From Rugosimonospora africana (GTDB lineage Bacteria > Actinomycetota > Actinomycetes > Mycobacteriales > Micromonosporaceae), in the NCBI RefSeq assembly GCF_016862975.1, contig NZ_BONZ01000045.1:1-64000 (forward strand): 64,000 nt of DNA. The letters are read 5' to 3'. This document shows, one piece after another, positions 33,713-41,646 of the stretch. Made by a program: the position numbers and the translations under genes. Within the stretch, counting starts at the first letter, position 1. Every line of letters starts with the position of its first letter. The notes below the pieces were generated by a model, which saw only the letters and a program-made list of their open reading frames with translations, searched no databases and was not told the origin of the DNA.

Positions 33713-34641
33713 GATGATCCGTCTTCCTGTCGGGGCTGGTTCAGCGAATGGTTGGTGGTCAGTGCCTCGCGTGCCAGCAGCGCGGCGCCGAGGCAGGCGG
33801 CGTTGTCCTGCAGCGCCGCCGCCACGATGCCGGGCTCGCGCTGCCAGACGAGCAGCTGGCGCAGGTGGTGGCGCAGCGGGCCGAGCAGGGCTTCGCCGGC
33901 GCCGGCAAGGCCACCGCCGATGACGATCCGCTCCGGTGCCAGCAGCGAGACGTAGGTCGCCAGCGCCCGGGCGAGCGCGTTCACGGCCTCGTCCCATACC
34001 CGCTCGGCGATCGGGTCGCCGGCGGCTCGGCGCGCCGCCACCTCCCGGGCGCCGGGCAACTGCTCGCCTCCGGCGCGGTGGTACTGCCGGGCTATGGCCG
34101 CGCCGGACGCGATGGTCTCCAGGCAGCCGCGCGCACCGCACGCACAGTCGAGGTCCGTGCCGACGTCGATGTGGCCGATCTCCCCGGCGTACCGGTTGCT
34201 CACCAGCGCACCGCTGACGAACATCGCGCCGGAGATGCCGGTACCGATCGGCATGAACAGCACGTCGTCGACTCCGCCCGCGGCGCCCAGCGCGCGCTCG
34301 GCGAGGCCGCCGGCCCGCACGTCGTGGCCGAAGCCGACGGGCAGCCCGGTGCGCTGCCGGATCAGGTCGCGGAAGGCGACGCCATGCCAGCCGATGTTCT
34401 CCGAGTAGATCGCCACGCCGGCGTCGTCGTCCACGAGCCCGGGAACCACCACGCCGATCGCAGCCGGGCTGCCGGCCCGCGCGACGAGTTCGTCGACCGC
34501 CTTGAGGGCCGCCGCGACCACCGCGTCGGGACCGTCGGCCCGTGGGGTCGGCCACCGGTGGTACGCGGCTGTGCCGTCCTCGCGCACCACGGCGCCCTTC
34601 ATCGCCGTGCCGCCGACGTCGAGCGCGGCGACCGTGGTCAC
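33709..34641 (-). CDS. ROK-family sugar kinase
   Basis: A 310-residue ROK kinase. It has the ATP motif ALDVGGTAMKGAVV at residues 6-19, FMPIGTGISGAMF, and the ROK zinc motif CACGARGCLET. There is no N-terminal winged helix, so it is a kinase rather than a repressor. ROK kinases phosphorylate glucose, GlcNAc, GalNAc, mannose and similar sugars. It is coupled by GTGA overlaps to the importer permease and the SIS protein, so it probably phosphorylates the imported (amino)sugar at C6. Confidence 0.85.
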   Translation of the reverse strand: MTTVAALDVGGTAMKGAVVREDGTAAYHRWPTPRADGPDAVVAAALKAVDELVARAGSPAAIGVVVPGLVDDDAGVAIYSENIGWHGVAFRDLIRQRTGLPVGFGHDVRAGGLAERALGAAGGVDDVLFMPIGTGISGAMFVSGALVSNRYAGEIGHIDVGTDLDCACGARGCLETIASGAAIARQYHRAGGEQLPGAREVAARRAAGDPIAERVWDEAVNALARALATYVSLLAPERIVIGGGLAGAGEALLGPLRHHLRQLLVWQREPGIVAAALQDNAACLGAALLAREALTTNHSLNQPRQEDGSS

Positions 34642-35474
34642 TTGACGCTCCCGCTGAGCAGGCCGTTGACGATGTACCGGTTCAGGAACACCACGATGAC
34701 GGCCGGTACCGCGATGGCGAACACGCCGGCCGAGCTGAGCAGGCCGAACGGTACGGTGTGGCGGCCCTGCAACGCGGCGATCGCGACCGTGAGCGGTTGG
34801 GTCGAGTTGTCGCTGGAGAGCACCAGCGGGAACAGGAACTGCGCCCACGCGAACAGGAACGTGATGATGGCCGTGGAGACGACCCCCGGCCACGCCAGTG
34901 GCAGGACGATGCGCGACAGGATCTGCATGCGGCCCGCGCCGTCGACCTGGCCGGCCTCCTCGATCGCGAGCGGCAGGGTGGTCATGTAGCTGTGCAGGAT
35001 CCAGGTCGCCAGGGGCAGGAATCCCGACACATAGACCAGCACGATGCCGGCGTACGTGTTCACCAGGCCGAAGACGCTCATGATCCGGTACAGCGGGATC
35101 AGGGTCGTGTAGGCGGGGAACGCCATGGTCGCCAGTACCGCGTAGAACAACACGTTGCGCCCGCGGAACGTCATGCGGGCGAACGCGTACGCCGCGAGTG
35201 TCGCCAGTACCACCGTGATGATGGTCGCGGCGGTGCACTCGATGAAAATGTTGACCGTCGATTGGCGGATGGTGGCCGGTATCTCACCGGAACCACCGAG
35301 CAGCGCGCGGTAGTTGTGCAGGGATGGTGACGGCGGCACATAGTGCGCGGGTTTCGAGCCGATCTGCGCGTCGGTCTGCAGGCTGGTGTTCAGCGCCCAG
35401 TACAGCGGCACCAGCGACCACAGCAGGATGAACAGCACTCCGAGGCGACGGCCCCATGATCTGCGTCGAGGCAT
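34638..35474 (-). CDS. ABC sugar transporter permease (MalG type)
   Basis: A 278-residue CUT1 permease with six membrane segments and EAA loop LPLAIEEAGQVDGAGRMQIL; it ends in NRYIVNGLLSGSVK. ATG 35474 overlaps the previous permease stop (TGATG), and its own stop overlaps the ROK gene. It is part of the importer 34638-37740. Confidence 0.85.
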   Translation of the reverse strand: MPRRRSWGRRLGVLFILLWSLVPLYWALNTSLQTDAQIGSKPAHYVPPSPSLHNYRALLGGSGEIPATIRQSTVNIFIECTAATIITVVLATLAAYAFARMTFRGRNVLFYAVLATMAFPAYTTLIPLYRIMSVFGLVNTYAGIVLVYVSGFLPLATWILHSYMTTLPLAIEEAGQVDGAGRMQILSRIVLPLAWPGVVSTAIITFLFAWAQFLFPLVLSSDNSTQPLTVAIAALQGRHTVPFGLLSSAGVFAIAVPAVIVVFLNRYIVNGLLSGSVK

Positions 35475-36421
35475 CAGTACTCCACCGGGCGGTAGACCAG
35501 CTTCACCACGCCGAGCGAGACGATCAGCGTGGCGACCGTGATGAGCAGCGACAGCGCGTAGCCCTCACCGAAGTCGAGGTTCTGGAAGCTGACGAAGTAG
35601 GTCTGTTCGGTCAGCGAGGCGCCGGTCTGCGCCGCGCCGTTGAGCACGTACGGCTGGTCGAAGACGTTCAGGGTGGCGATGATGGCCTGCACCATCGCGA
35701 TCGCGATGCCGGGCCGGGCCAGCGGCAGCGTGACTCGCCGGAACGCATCCCAGGTCGAACTGCCGTCCAGGTACGCCGCCTCGTACAGCTCATGGGGGAT
35801 GTTCTGCAGGGAGGCCAGGATGAGCAGCGTCGACAGCGGTGTCATCTGCCAGACCTGCACCATTTCGACGGCGAAGATGGTCAGCAGCCGGTTCTGACCG
35901 AGGAACACGTGATAGTTCGAGATCAGGTGCAGCGAGCTGAGCACACTGTTGAGCAGGCCCGTGTTGCTGTCCCAGATGCCGGTCCAGACGATGCCCTCGA
36001 CCACGCCCGGCAGAGCCCACGGCAGGACGAGCACGGCGATCAGGATGGACCGGCCGCGGAAGGGCCTTTGCAGCGTGACCGCCATCACGATGCCTAGCAC
36101 AGTCGACAGGATGACCCCGATGACCACGTACAGGGCCGTGTTGCCCATGCTCGCGGTGATCGTCGAGTCGCTGAACAGCCGGCGGAAGTTGCCCAACCCG
36201 TCGAACACGGTGGGTGGGTTGAGCTCCTGGACCCGGAAGAACGACTCGACGATCGTCACCGCCGCCGGCACCAGGGCCAGCGCCACGATGAACAGCGCCA
36301 GCGGAAGCACCAGAGCGTATGGCAGCGCGTCGAAGCGCCGCCCGCGACGCCTTGCCTGCTTCGGCTTGGCGTCGCGGGCCGAGCCCACGCTGTGTCGGGT
36401 ACCGCTGCCGATGACCGTCAT
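35474..36421 (-). CDS. ABC sugar transporter permease (MalF type)
   Basis: A 315-residue CUT1 permease. A basic head of about 30 residues precedes six membrane segments; the EAA loop is IPHELYEAAYLDGSSTWDAF. ATG 36421 overlaps the binding-protein stop by one base. It partners the MalG-type permease downstream. An ATPase is not encoded in the operon. Confidence 0.85.
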   Translation of the reverse strand: MTVIGSGTRHSVGSARDAKPKQARRRGRRFDALPYALVLPLALFIVALALVPAAVTIVESFFRVQELNPPTVFDGLGNFRRLFSDSTITASMGNTALYVVIGVILSTVLGIVMAVTLQRPFRGRSILIAVLVLPWALPGVVEGIVWTGIWDSNTGLLNSVLSSLHLISNYHVFLGQNRLLTIFAVEMVQVWQMTPLSTLLILASLQNIPHELYEAAYLDGSSTWDAFRRVTLPLARPGIAIAMVQAIIATLNVFDQPYVLNGAAQTGASLTEQTYFVSFQNLDFGEGYALSLLITVATLIVSLGVVKLVYRPVEY

Positions 36422-37740
36422 CAGCTCGACAGCTCATTCGCGGTCGAGGCGATTGCCTTGATGGCGGCGGCGACGGTCATCGAGTTTGTCGCGGCGGCGT
36501 GCAGATTCGTGTAGACCGCCTTGGAGAACTGCGGGTACCAGGACGGAGCGCCCTGCTGGAAGATCGGCTTCGCGCTGTTCTTGAGCAGGTCGGACAGTTC
36601 GTCGCCGCCGATCAGCTTGCCCTTGTCGTTCAGCTGCGTCACGCCGGCCAGCTGGGAGGGCAGGAAGTAGCCGGGCATGACCTTGTCCGGTCCGTTCGCA
36701 CCGGCGAAGTCGGCCTGGTTCTGCGCCGAGGTGAACCACTCGATGAACTTGGCGGCCGCGGCCGGGTACTTCGCCTGGCGCGGAATGCCGATGCCGTCGG
36801 GGTTGCTCATGTTCGGCCCCGCCCCGCTGACACCCGGCGTCGGCAGGTAGGTGACCTGGTTGACCACGCTGGAGGAGGCCGGGACGTTGTAGAGGCTGCC
36901 GACGTTGCCGGAGTAGTCGGCGAAGGTGCTCGCCACGGTGCCCTTGGCCATCAGGGTCTGCTGCGCCTGGGTGTCCGGGACGTTGATGTTGCCCGGCGGC
37001 ACGAGGCCCTGCTTGATGGCGTCGACCATCCACTGCGCGGCCTTGTAGCCCGGCGAGTCGGGCGACGTGAACTGCGGCTTGCCGCTGCCGTCGAGGATGG
37101 TGCCGCCGAACGCCGCGGTGGTCTGGTACCAGTAGGTCGACAGGCCCTCGGCCGCCGCGAACGGAATGTTCAGCGGGTACTGCACGACGCCCTTGGACTT
37201 CAGCTGGCGCAGGTCGGCGGTGTACTGGTCGAGTGTGGTCGGCATCGTGGTGATCCCGGCCTTCGCGAACAGCGTCTTGTTGACCGTGGTCACCAGGAAG
37301 GAGGCGTCGTACGGGATGCCGATCACGTGGCCGTTCGGCGAGAACGAACTGATCTGCGGCATTTGGGTCGCAAGCGACTTGGTGTCGAGATAGTTCTCCA
37401 TTGGGTAGAACCAGTTCAGCTTGCTGAGCTGGCCGACCCGTGACCAGTCCACGTCGGTCGCGTCGGCGAAGTACGTCTTGGCCGTGGCCGCCGCGGCAAT
37501 CTTGGTCTGCAGGCTGTCCCAGTCGATGTTCGTCCACTTGACCGTGATGCCGGTGCTCTTGGTGAACGCGTCCAGTGACGCCTGTGGCGGGGGTGCGGTG
37601 GGCAACGCCACCGTAATCGTCACACCCGTTGTCTTATTTGAAGCGCTGCTGCCGCCGCTCGAGCAGCCCGCGGCGAGGACGCTCGCGAGCGCGAGGACGC
37701 CGGCCAGTAACACGGTTCTGGTGCGTCGCAACGAAGTCAT
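36421..37740 (-). CDS. Extracellular sugar-binding lipoprotein of a third ABC importer
   Basis: A 439-residue binding protein. The signal peptide (VLLAGVLALASVLAAGC) has a clear lipobox LAAGC, then a Ser/Gly linker and TGVTITVALPTAPPPQASLDAF. ATG 37740 follows GAAGGG; ATG 37767 and farther frames are less supported. It starts the reverse operon importer-ROK-SIS-kinase-aldolase and is divergent from the DeoR regulator. Confidence 0.85.
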   Translation of the reverse strand: MTSLRRTRTVLLAGVLALASVLAAGCSSGGSSASNKTTGVTITVALPTAPPPQASLDAFTKSTGITVKWTNIDWDSLQTKIAAAATAKTYFADATDVDWSRVGQLSKLNWFYPMENYLDTKSLATQMPQISSFSPNGHVIGIPYDASFLVTTVNKTLFAKAGITTMPTTLDQYTADLRQLKSKGVVQYPLNIPFAAAEGLSTYWYQTTAAFGGTILDGSGKPQFTSPDSPGYKAAQWMVDAIKQGLVPPGNINVPDTQAQQTLMAKGTVASTFADYSGNVGSLYNVPASSSVVNQVTYLPTPGVSGAGPNMSNPDGIGIPRQAKYPAAAAKFIEWFTSAQNQADFAGANGPDKVMPGYFLPSQLAGVTQLNDKGKLIGGDELSDLLKNSAKPIFQQGAPSWYPQFSKAVYTNLHAAATNSMTVAAAIKAIASTANELSS

Positions 37741-37839
37741 CTGGGCTAGCCCTTCTCGTCCTGACATGCCGGCCCCCGAGTCCCCCAGCCCTATGCGCAC
37801 TCTGCGCACTTGCAGGTCGAGGTGCGGACGAGTTTTGCA

Positions 37840-37853
37840 CTGTGTGAACACAG
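37840..37853. promoter_or_regulatory. Operator candidate CTGTGT-GA-ACACAG
   Basis: A perfect six-base palindrome with a two-base centre, about 100 bases upstream of the binding-protein gene and 140 upstream of deoR. It is a candidate site for the DeoR protein or a global regulator; symmetric TGTG/CACA also resembles CRP-like sites. Confidence 0.4.
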
Positions 37854-37956
37854 GGTCAATGCTTGGCAGCTCAAAAACCCCTCTACGCGCATCGTTTGGC
37901 CGAAAAGTTGCGCGCTTCGCGCGGTCTGATCGAGCGAAGGCGCAGAAACGGCCCTA

Positions 37957-37984
37957 TTGAACTGCGCGACGGGGATGCTAACGT
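37957..37984 (+). promoter_or_regulatory. Predicted promoter of a leaderless deoR gene
   Basis: TTGAAC (37957-37962) and TAACGT (37979-37984) are 16 bases apart, and the -10 box ends seven bases before GTG 37992. Transcription should start on the start codon. Confidence 0.5.
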
Positions 37985-37991
37985 CCTCGAT

Positions 37992-38750
37992 GTGCAACGG
38001 AAGGAGCGTCTGCGCCAGATGGTGGCCGCGATCGTGGGCCAGGGCGGTGTCGAGGTAGAAACCCTCGCCGACCTGTTCTCCGTCTCCGCCGCGACCGTCC
38101 GCCGCGACCTGGAGGTGCTGGAGAAGCAGCGGCTGGTGACCCGCACCCGCGGCGGCGCGACCACGCACGCGTCCTTCAACGACCTGCCGCTGAGCTACAA
38201 GACCGAGCAGGACACCCTGGAGAAGCGGCACATCGCCCGGCAGGCGTTGGCGTTCCTCGACGGTGCGCGGGTCATCGGCACCACAGGCGGCACCACCGTG
38301 TCGGAGTTCGCGCGCCTGCTCATGGACCGCGACGGGCTCACCATCGTGACCAACGCCCTCAACGTGGCCAGCTACCTCGTCTCCAACCCGCGCCTGCGGG
38401 TGTTCTCCGCCGGCGGCGAGGTGCGCAGCAGCAGCCAGGAAACGGTCGGCCCGACCGCCGAGACCTTCATGGCCGGCTACAACATCGACGTGGCCTTCAT
38501 CGGCGTCGACGGGGTGGACGCCGCGGCGGGTTGCACCAACTACGACCCCGTGGGCGCCCGGGTCAACGCCGTGCTGCGCGAGCAGGCCCGGGTCAGCGTC
38601 GTGCTCGCCGACGCGACGAAGATCGGGCGGGTGGCGCTCGCCCAGGTGTGCAAGATGTCCGAGGTCGACGTCCTCGTCACCGATGCCCGGGCGAGCGAGA
38701 CCGCGCTCGCCAACATTCGGGCTCGGGGCTGCCAGGTGCTCACCGTCTGA
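37992..38750 (+). CDS. DeoR-family transcriptional regulator
   Basis: A 252-residue DeoR repressor. The helix-turn-helix is at residues 4-60 (RKERLRQMVAAIVGQGGVEVETLADLFSVS, then AATVRRDLEVLEKQ), and the sensor domain has VIGTTGGTTVSEFARLL and IVTNALNVASYL. GTG 37992 is chosen over an upstream ATG since family alignment starts with QRKERL and a promoter lies immediately upstream. It is divergent from the third importer and just upstream of the GH4 gene; it should control both, responding to a sugar phosphate such as tagatose-6-phosphate. Confidence 0.8.
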   Translation: MQRKERLRQMVAAIVGQGGVEVETLADLFSVSAATVRRDLEVLEKQRLVTRTRGGATTHASFNDLPLSYKTEQDTLEKRHIARQALAFLDGARVIGTTGGTTVSEFARLLMDRDGLTIVTNALNVASYLVSNPRLRVFSAGGEVRSSSQETVGPTAETFMAGYNIDVAFIGVDGVDAAAGCTNYDPVGARVNAVLREQARVSVVLADATKIGRVALAQVCKMSEVDVLVTDARASETALANIRARGCQVLTV

Positions 38751-38854
38751 GCGCAGCCGGAGCCGGGTTGTGGCGGAGGCGAGCACAGACACGGCCAGCA
38801 ACCCGTCTGAGCCAAGTGCGCAGAATTTCCGAGCAAAACTGAGCGTTTAGCGTC

Positions 38855-38890
38855 GAGTGTTGCTCGAAGATTGCGCGTGGTGCAACACTC
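38855..38890. promoter_or_regulatory. Inverted repeat upstream of the GH4 gene
   Basis: GAGTGTTGC (38855-38863) and GCAACACTC (38882-38890) are perfect nine-base arms separated by 18 bases, ending six bases before the GH4 ATG. A repressor bound here would block the promoter or start; the DeoR protein next door is the obvious candidate. Confidence 0.5.
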
Positions 38891-38896
38891 TGACGC

Positions 38897-40198
38897 ATGG
38901 TCAGGATTGGGTTCATCGGGGCCGGCAGTGTCGAGTTCACGCGCAACGTCGTCACCGACCTCTGTTCATTCCCCGAGTTGCACGGCGAGCTTCACTTGTC
39001 GCTGCACGACATCGACGCGGAACGGCTGGGCTACGCCGAGGCGCTCGCAAACCGCATCAGCACGCAGCTCGGAGCCGGCGCCACCATCACCGCGAGCGTC
39101 GACCGCCTGAAGGCGATCGAGGGATGCGACTACGTGGTCAACGAGATCCAGGTCGGCGGGTACCGTGCGACACGCGCCGACTTCGACATCCCGGCCCGCT
39201 ACGGGCTGCGCCAGACGATCGCGGACACGATCGGCATCGGCGGCATCTTCCGCGGCCTGCGCACCATCCCGGTACTCATCGGCATCGGCGAAGACCTCGC
39301 GAAGGTGGCGCCAGATTCGGTGCTGCTCAACTACAGCAACCCGATGGCGATGCTGCCCTGGGCCGTCTACGCCGGCAGCCCGTTCAGCAACGTCGTCGGC
39401 CTGTGCCACTCGGTCCGGGACACGCACCAGTTCCTCGCCGGCCTGGTGGGGCACCCGGTCGAAGAGCTGGACCTGGTCACCGCCGGGTTCAACCACCAGG
39501 CGTTCGTGCTGCGCTTTGCCCGCGACGGTGTCGACCTCTACCCACGGCTACGGGAGCTGATCGAGGCCGATCCGCAGCTGCGGCGGCGCGTGCGGGTGGA
39601 GATCTTCCGCCAGTTCGGCTACTTCCCCACCGAATCCAGCGAGCACAGCGCCGAGTACGTCCCATGGTTCATGCACCACGACGAGCAGATCGAGCGGTTC
39701 CGGGTACCCGTCGGGGAGTACCTGCGGCGTTCCGAGGAGAACATCGCCGAATTCGACGAGACGCTCGCCGCCCTGCACTCCGACGCACCGCTGACCCTGT
39801 CCCCCACCTCCGAGCTGGCCTCGGAGTTCATCCACGCCCATCAGACCGGCCAGCCGACGGAGCTCTATGTCAACGTCCGCAACGACGGGCTGATCGACAA
39901 CCTCCCGCCGGAGTGCTGCGTCGAGGTGCCCGCCCTGGTCGACCGCGACGGCCTGCACCCCAAGCCCGTCGGGGCGCTGCCGCCGCAGCTCGCGGCGCTC
40001 AACCGCACGTTCCTCAACGTCGTGGAACTCACCGTCCGGGCGGTACTCGACGGCGACCGGAGCCTGGTCCACCAGGCGGCGCTGCTCGACCCGAACACCG
40101 CCGCCACCCTGACCACAGAACAGATCCGGCAGATGTGCGACGAGCTGTTCGAGGCACACGGCGATCTCATGCCCGCACCCCTGCGGACGGGTCGGTAG
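38897..40198 (+). CDS. Family GH4 NAD-dependent glycosidase (alpha-galactosidase-like)
   Basis: A 433-residue GH4 protein. The NAD fold is RIGFIGAGSVEFTRNVV (residues 3-19), LNYSNPMAML is conserved, the metal ligands are Cys170 in GLCHSV and His200 in GFNHQAF. GH4 enzymes cleave by transient oxidation at C3 and need NAD+ and Mn2+. The sequence resembles MelA-type alpha-galactosidases. The probable job is to hydrolyse a glycoside taken up by the third importer, releasing a sugar for the ROK kinase. Confidence 0.85.
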   Translation: MVRIGFIGAGSVEFTRNVVTDLCSFPELHGELHLSLHDIDAERLGYAEALANRISTQLGAGATITASVDRLKAIEGCDYVVNEIQVGGYRATRADFDIPARYGLRQTIADTIGIGGIFRGLRTIPVLIGIGEDLAKVAPDSVLLNYSNPMAMLPWAVYAGSPFSNVVGLCHSVRDTHQFLAGLVGHPVEELDLVTAGFNHQAFVLRFARDGVDLYPRLRELIEADPQLRRRVRVEIFRQFGYFPTESSEHSAEYVPWFMHHDEQIERFRVPVGEYLRRSEENIAEFDETLAALHSDAPLTLSPTSELASEFIHAHQTGQPTELYVNVRNDGLIDNLPPECCVEVPALVDRDGLHPKPVGALPPQLAALNRTFLNVVELTVRAVLDGDRSLVHQAALLDPNTAATLTTEQIRQMCDELFEAHGDLMPAPLRTGR

Positions 40199-40264
40199 GA
40201 CCCATCCCGGGCATTCACCGGTCAGGGTCCACAGTGGAGCCACCGGGCGGTAGACCGCGCCACC

Positions 40265-40305
40265 ACAGATCCGGCCGAGCAGCCAGAGGGCCCGGCCGGA
40301 TCTGT
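40265..40305. terminator. Terminator hairpin after the GH4 gene
   Basis: ACAGATCCGGCC (40265-40276) pairs exactly with GGCCGGATCTGT (40294-40305), a 12-base stem with a 17-base loop. It lies between the GH4 stop and a convergent membrane-protein gene. Confidence 0.65.
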
Positions 40306-40486
40306 CTGTGAGCCGGACATGTCACGGTGCACGGAAACGCTCGTCACCGTCCATGGCGGTCGAGCGCTTGCGCTGCCCACGTGGACACGCCGATGACCGG
40401 TACCGCCCGGCACGGGTCACGTCCTCACCGTCCTCGCGGAGCGCGCGGTCGTCGCGCAATCTGTAACCTGCGAACGGCCCGGTCGG

Positions 40487-41230
40487 TCAGATCAGGGCCG
40501 CGGCCTGCCCGGGCGGGTCCTCGTCGGGCATGGGCCGCGCGGCCGCCCCGGCCGGGCTCAGCGGCAGGGGACGGCGTGGCTCACGTACGCCGGCACCACC
40601 CGGCGATGCGGGTCCGTCCCCGTACGGGCCGGCCGGCACGCGCCGGGCCAGTCGCATCCCGTACCCAAGCCAGGCCGCCACGATCACGCCGGTCACGAGT
40701 ACCGACATGCCGAGGTGCCCGGTAGCCGTACCTGTAGCGAGCGCGGCCGCGATCAGCGCCACCGTCACGGCCAGGGCGGCGATCCGGCCCCGGTACACCA
40801 GCTCGTGATGGCGTGAGCGGACCACCACCCGTGCCAGGCGGGCGGCCGGCGGTCGGTAGCGCGGCCGCAGCCGTACCCGTCTACGTCGGCTCATCCCGCC
40901 GGGAATGGCGACCCGACGGCGTCGCTCGCGCCGGGCCAGGCGACCGCGCCGGCGCTGGGGCGGCGCGCCTTGGCGCCGGCCGCGACGCCACCGCCCCCCG
41001 AGTTCGGCGGCGTGCTCGGTGAACAGGCTGGTACCCGCGTCGGCGAACACCGCGACCCAGAACCTCAGCCGGCTGCCGCCACGGGCCTCGACCGCGTCGC
41101 GGTAGTGGTCGCCGAACATCTGCACCATCTGCTCGCCGAACGCGCGCCGGTGCGCCGCCGGGTACAGCCGCACGAGCAGCCGGTACATCCGCTGCGCCCG
41201 CCGACGTCGCCTCCCGCCGTGGCGTTTCAT
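40487..41230 (-). CDS. Hypothetical membrane protein partnered with a PadR regulator
   Basis: A 247-residue protein. The N terminus (MYRLLVRLYPAAHRRAFGEQMVQMFGDHYRDA) is the sort of short helical domain often encoded after PadR genes in actinomycetes. A long Arg-rich region (about 80-140) follows, then two membrane helices (about 150-190) and a Pro/Gly-rich tail. ATG 41230 overlaps the padR stop (ATGA), so the two are coupled. Function unknown; it may sense or respond to membrane stress. Confidence 0.6.
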   Translation of the reverse strand: MKRHGGRRRRRAQRMYRLLVRLYPAAHRRAFGEQMVQMFGDHYRDAVEARGGSRLRFWVAVFADAGTSLFTEHAAELGGRWRRGRRQGAPPQRRRGRLARRERRRRVAIPGGMSRRRRVRLRPRYRPPAARLARVVVRSRHHELVYRGRIAALAVTVALIAAALATGTATGHLGMSVLVTGVIVAAWLGYGMRLARRVPAGPYGDGPASPGGAGVREPRRPLPLSPAGAAARPMPDEDPPGQAAALI

Positions 41231-41574
41231 GCCGATGCCAGCAGGTCTCGGTCACGGGCAACCGCGACCACCCGGGCATACCGCGCCAGTTCCGCACGGA
41301 GGGCACGGTGACCCTCCTCGGTCAGCCGGTAGTAGCGGCGGCGTTCGTCGTCGAGATCGGGTGCCGGCCGCTGCCCGGTCTCCTCGATCAGCGCGTCGGC
41401 CAGCATCCGCTTGATCGACCCGTACAGCGTCCCGGTGCCCATGCGCACCCGCCCCTGGCTGTCCTCGACGACCTGCTTGGCGATCTCGTACCCGTGCTTA
41501 TCTCCGCCGGCCAGCGCGAACAGGATGTAGAACACGGCCGGCGTCAACGGGACCGGCGTCTGATCGTTCCCCAT
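41227..41574 (-). CDS. PadR-family transcriptional regulator
   Basis: A 115-residue PadR winged-helix protein. LTPAVFYILFALAGGDKHGYEIAKQV and GTGTLYGSIKRMLADALIEE form the helix-turn-helix, and DERRRYYRLTEEGHRAL the wing. No ribosome site lies upstream; TATGCT ends six bases before ATG 41574, so the message is probably leaderless and the promoter lies within the palindrome 41582-41606. It should repress itself and the coupled membrane-protein gene. Confidence 0.85.
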   Translation of the reverse strand: MGNDQTPVPLTPAVFYILFALAGGDKHGYEIAKQVVEDSQGRVRMGTGTLYGSIKRMLADALIEETGQRPAPDLDDERRRYYRLTEEGHRALRAELARYARVVAVARDRDLLASA

Positions 41575-41581
41575 GCACCGA

Positions 41582-41606
41582 GCATACGTCCGTCACGGAC
41601 GTATGC
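41582..41606. promoter_or_regulatory. PadR operator GCATACGTCCG-TCA-CGGACGTATGC
   Basis: A perfect 11-base inverted repeat around TCA, eight bases upstream of the padR start and overlapping its -10 box. This is the expected autoregulatory operator. Confidence 0.7.
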
Positions 41607-41646
41607 CTAGTGAGGTGGCCAGGTAGGTAGCCGCACCTCCGTGCGC

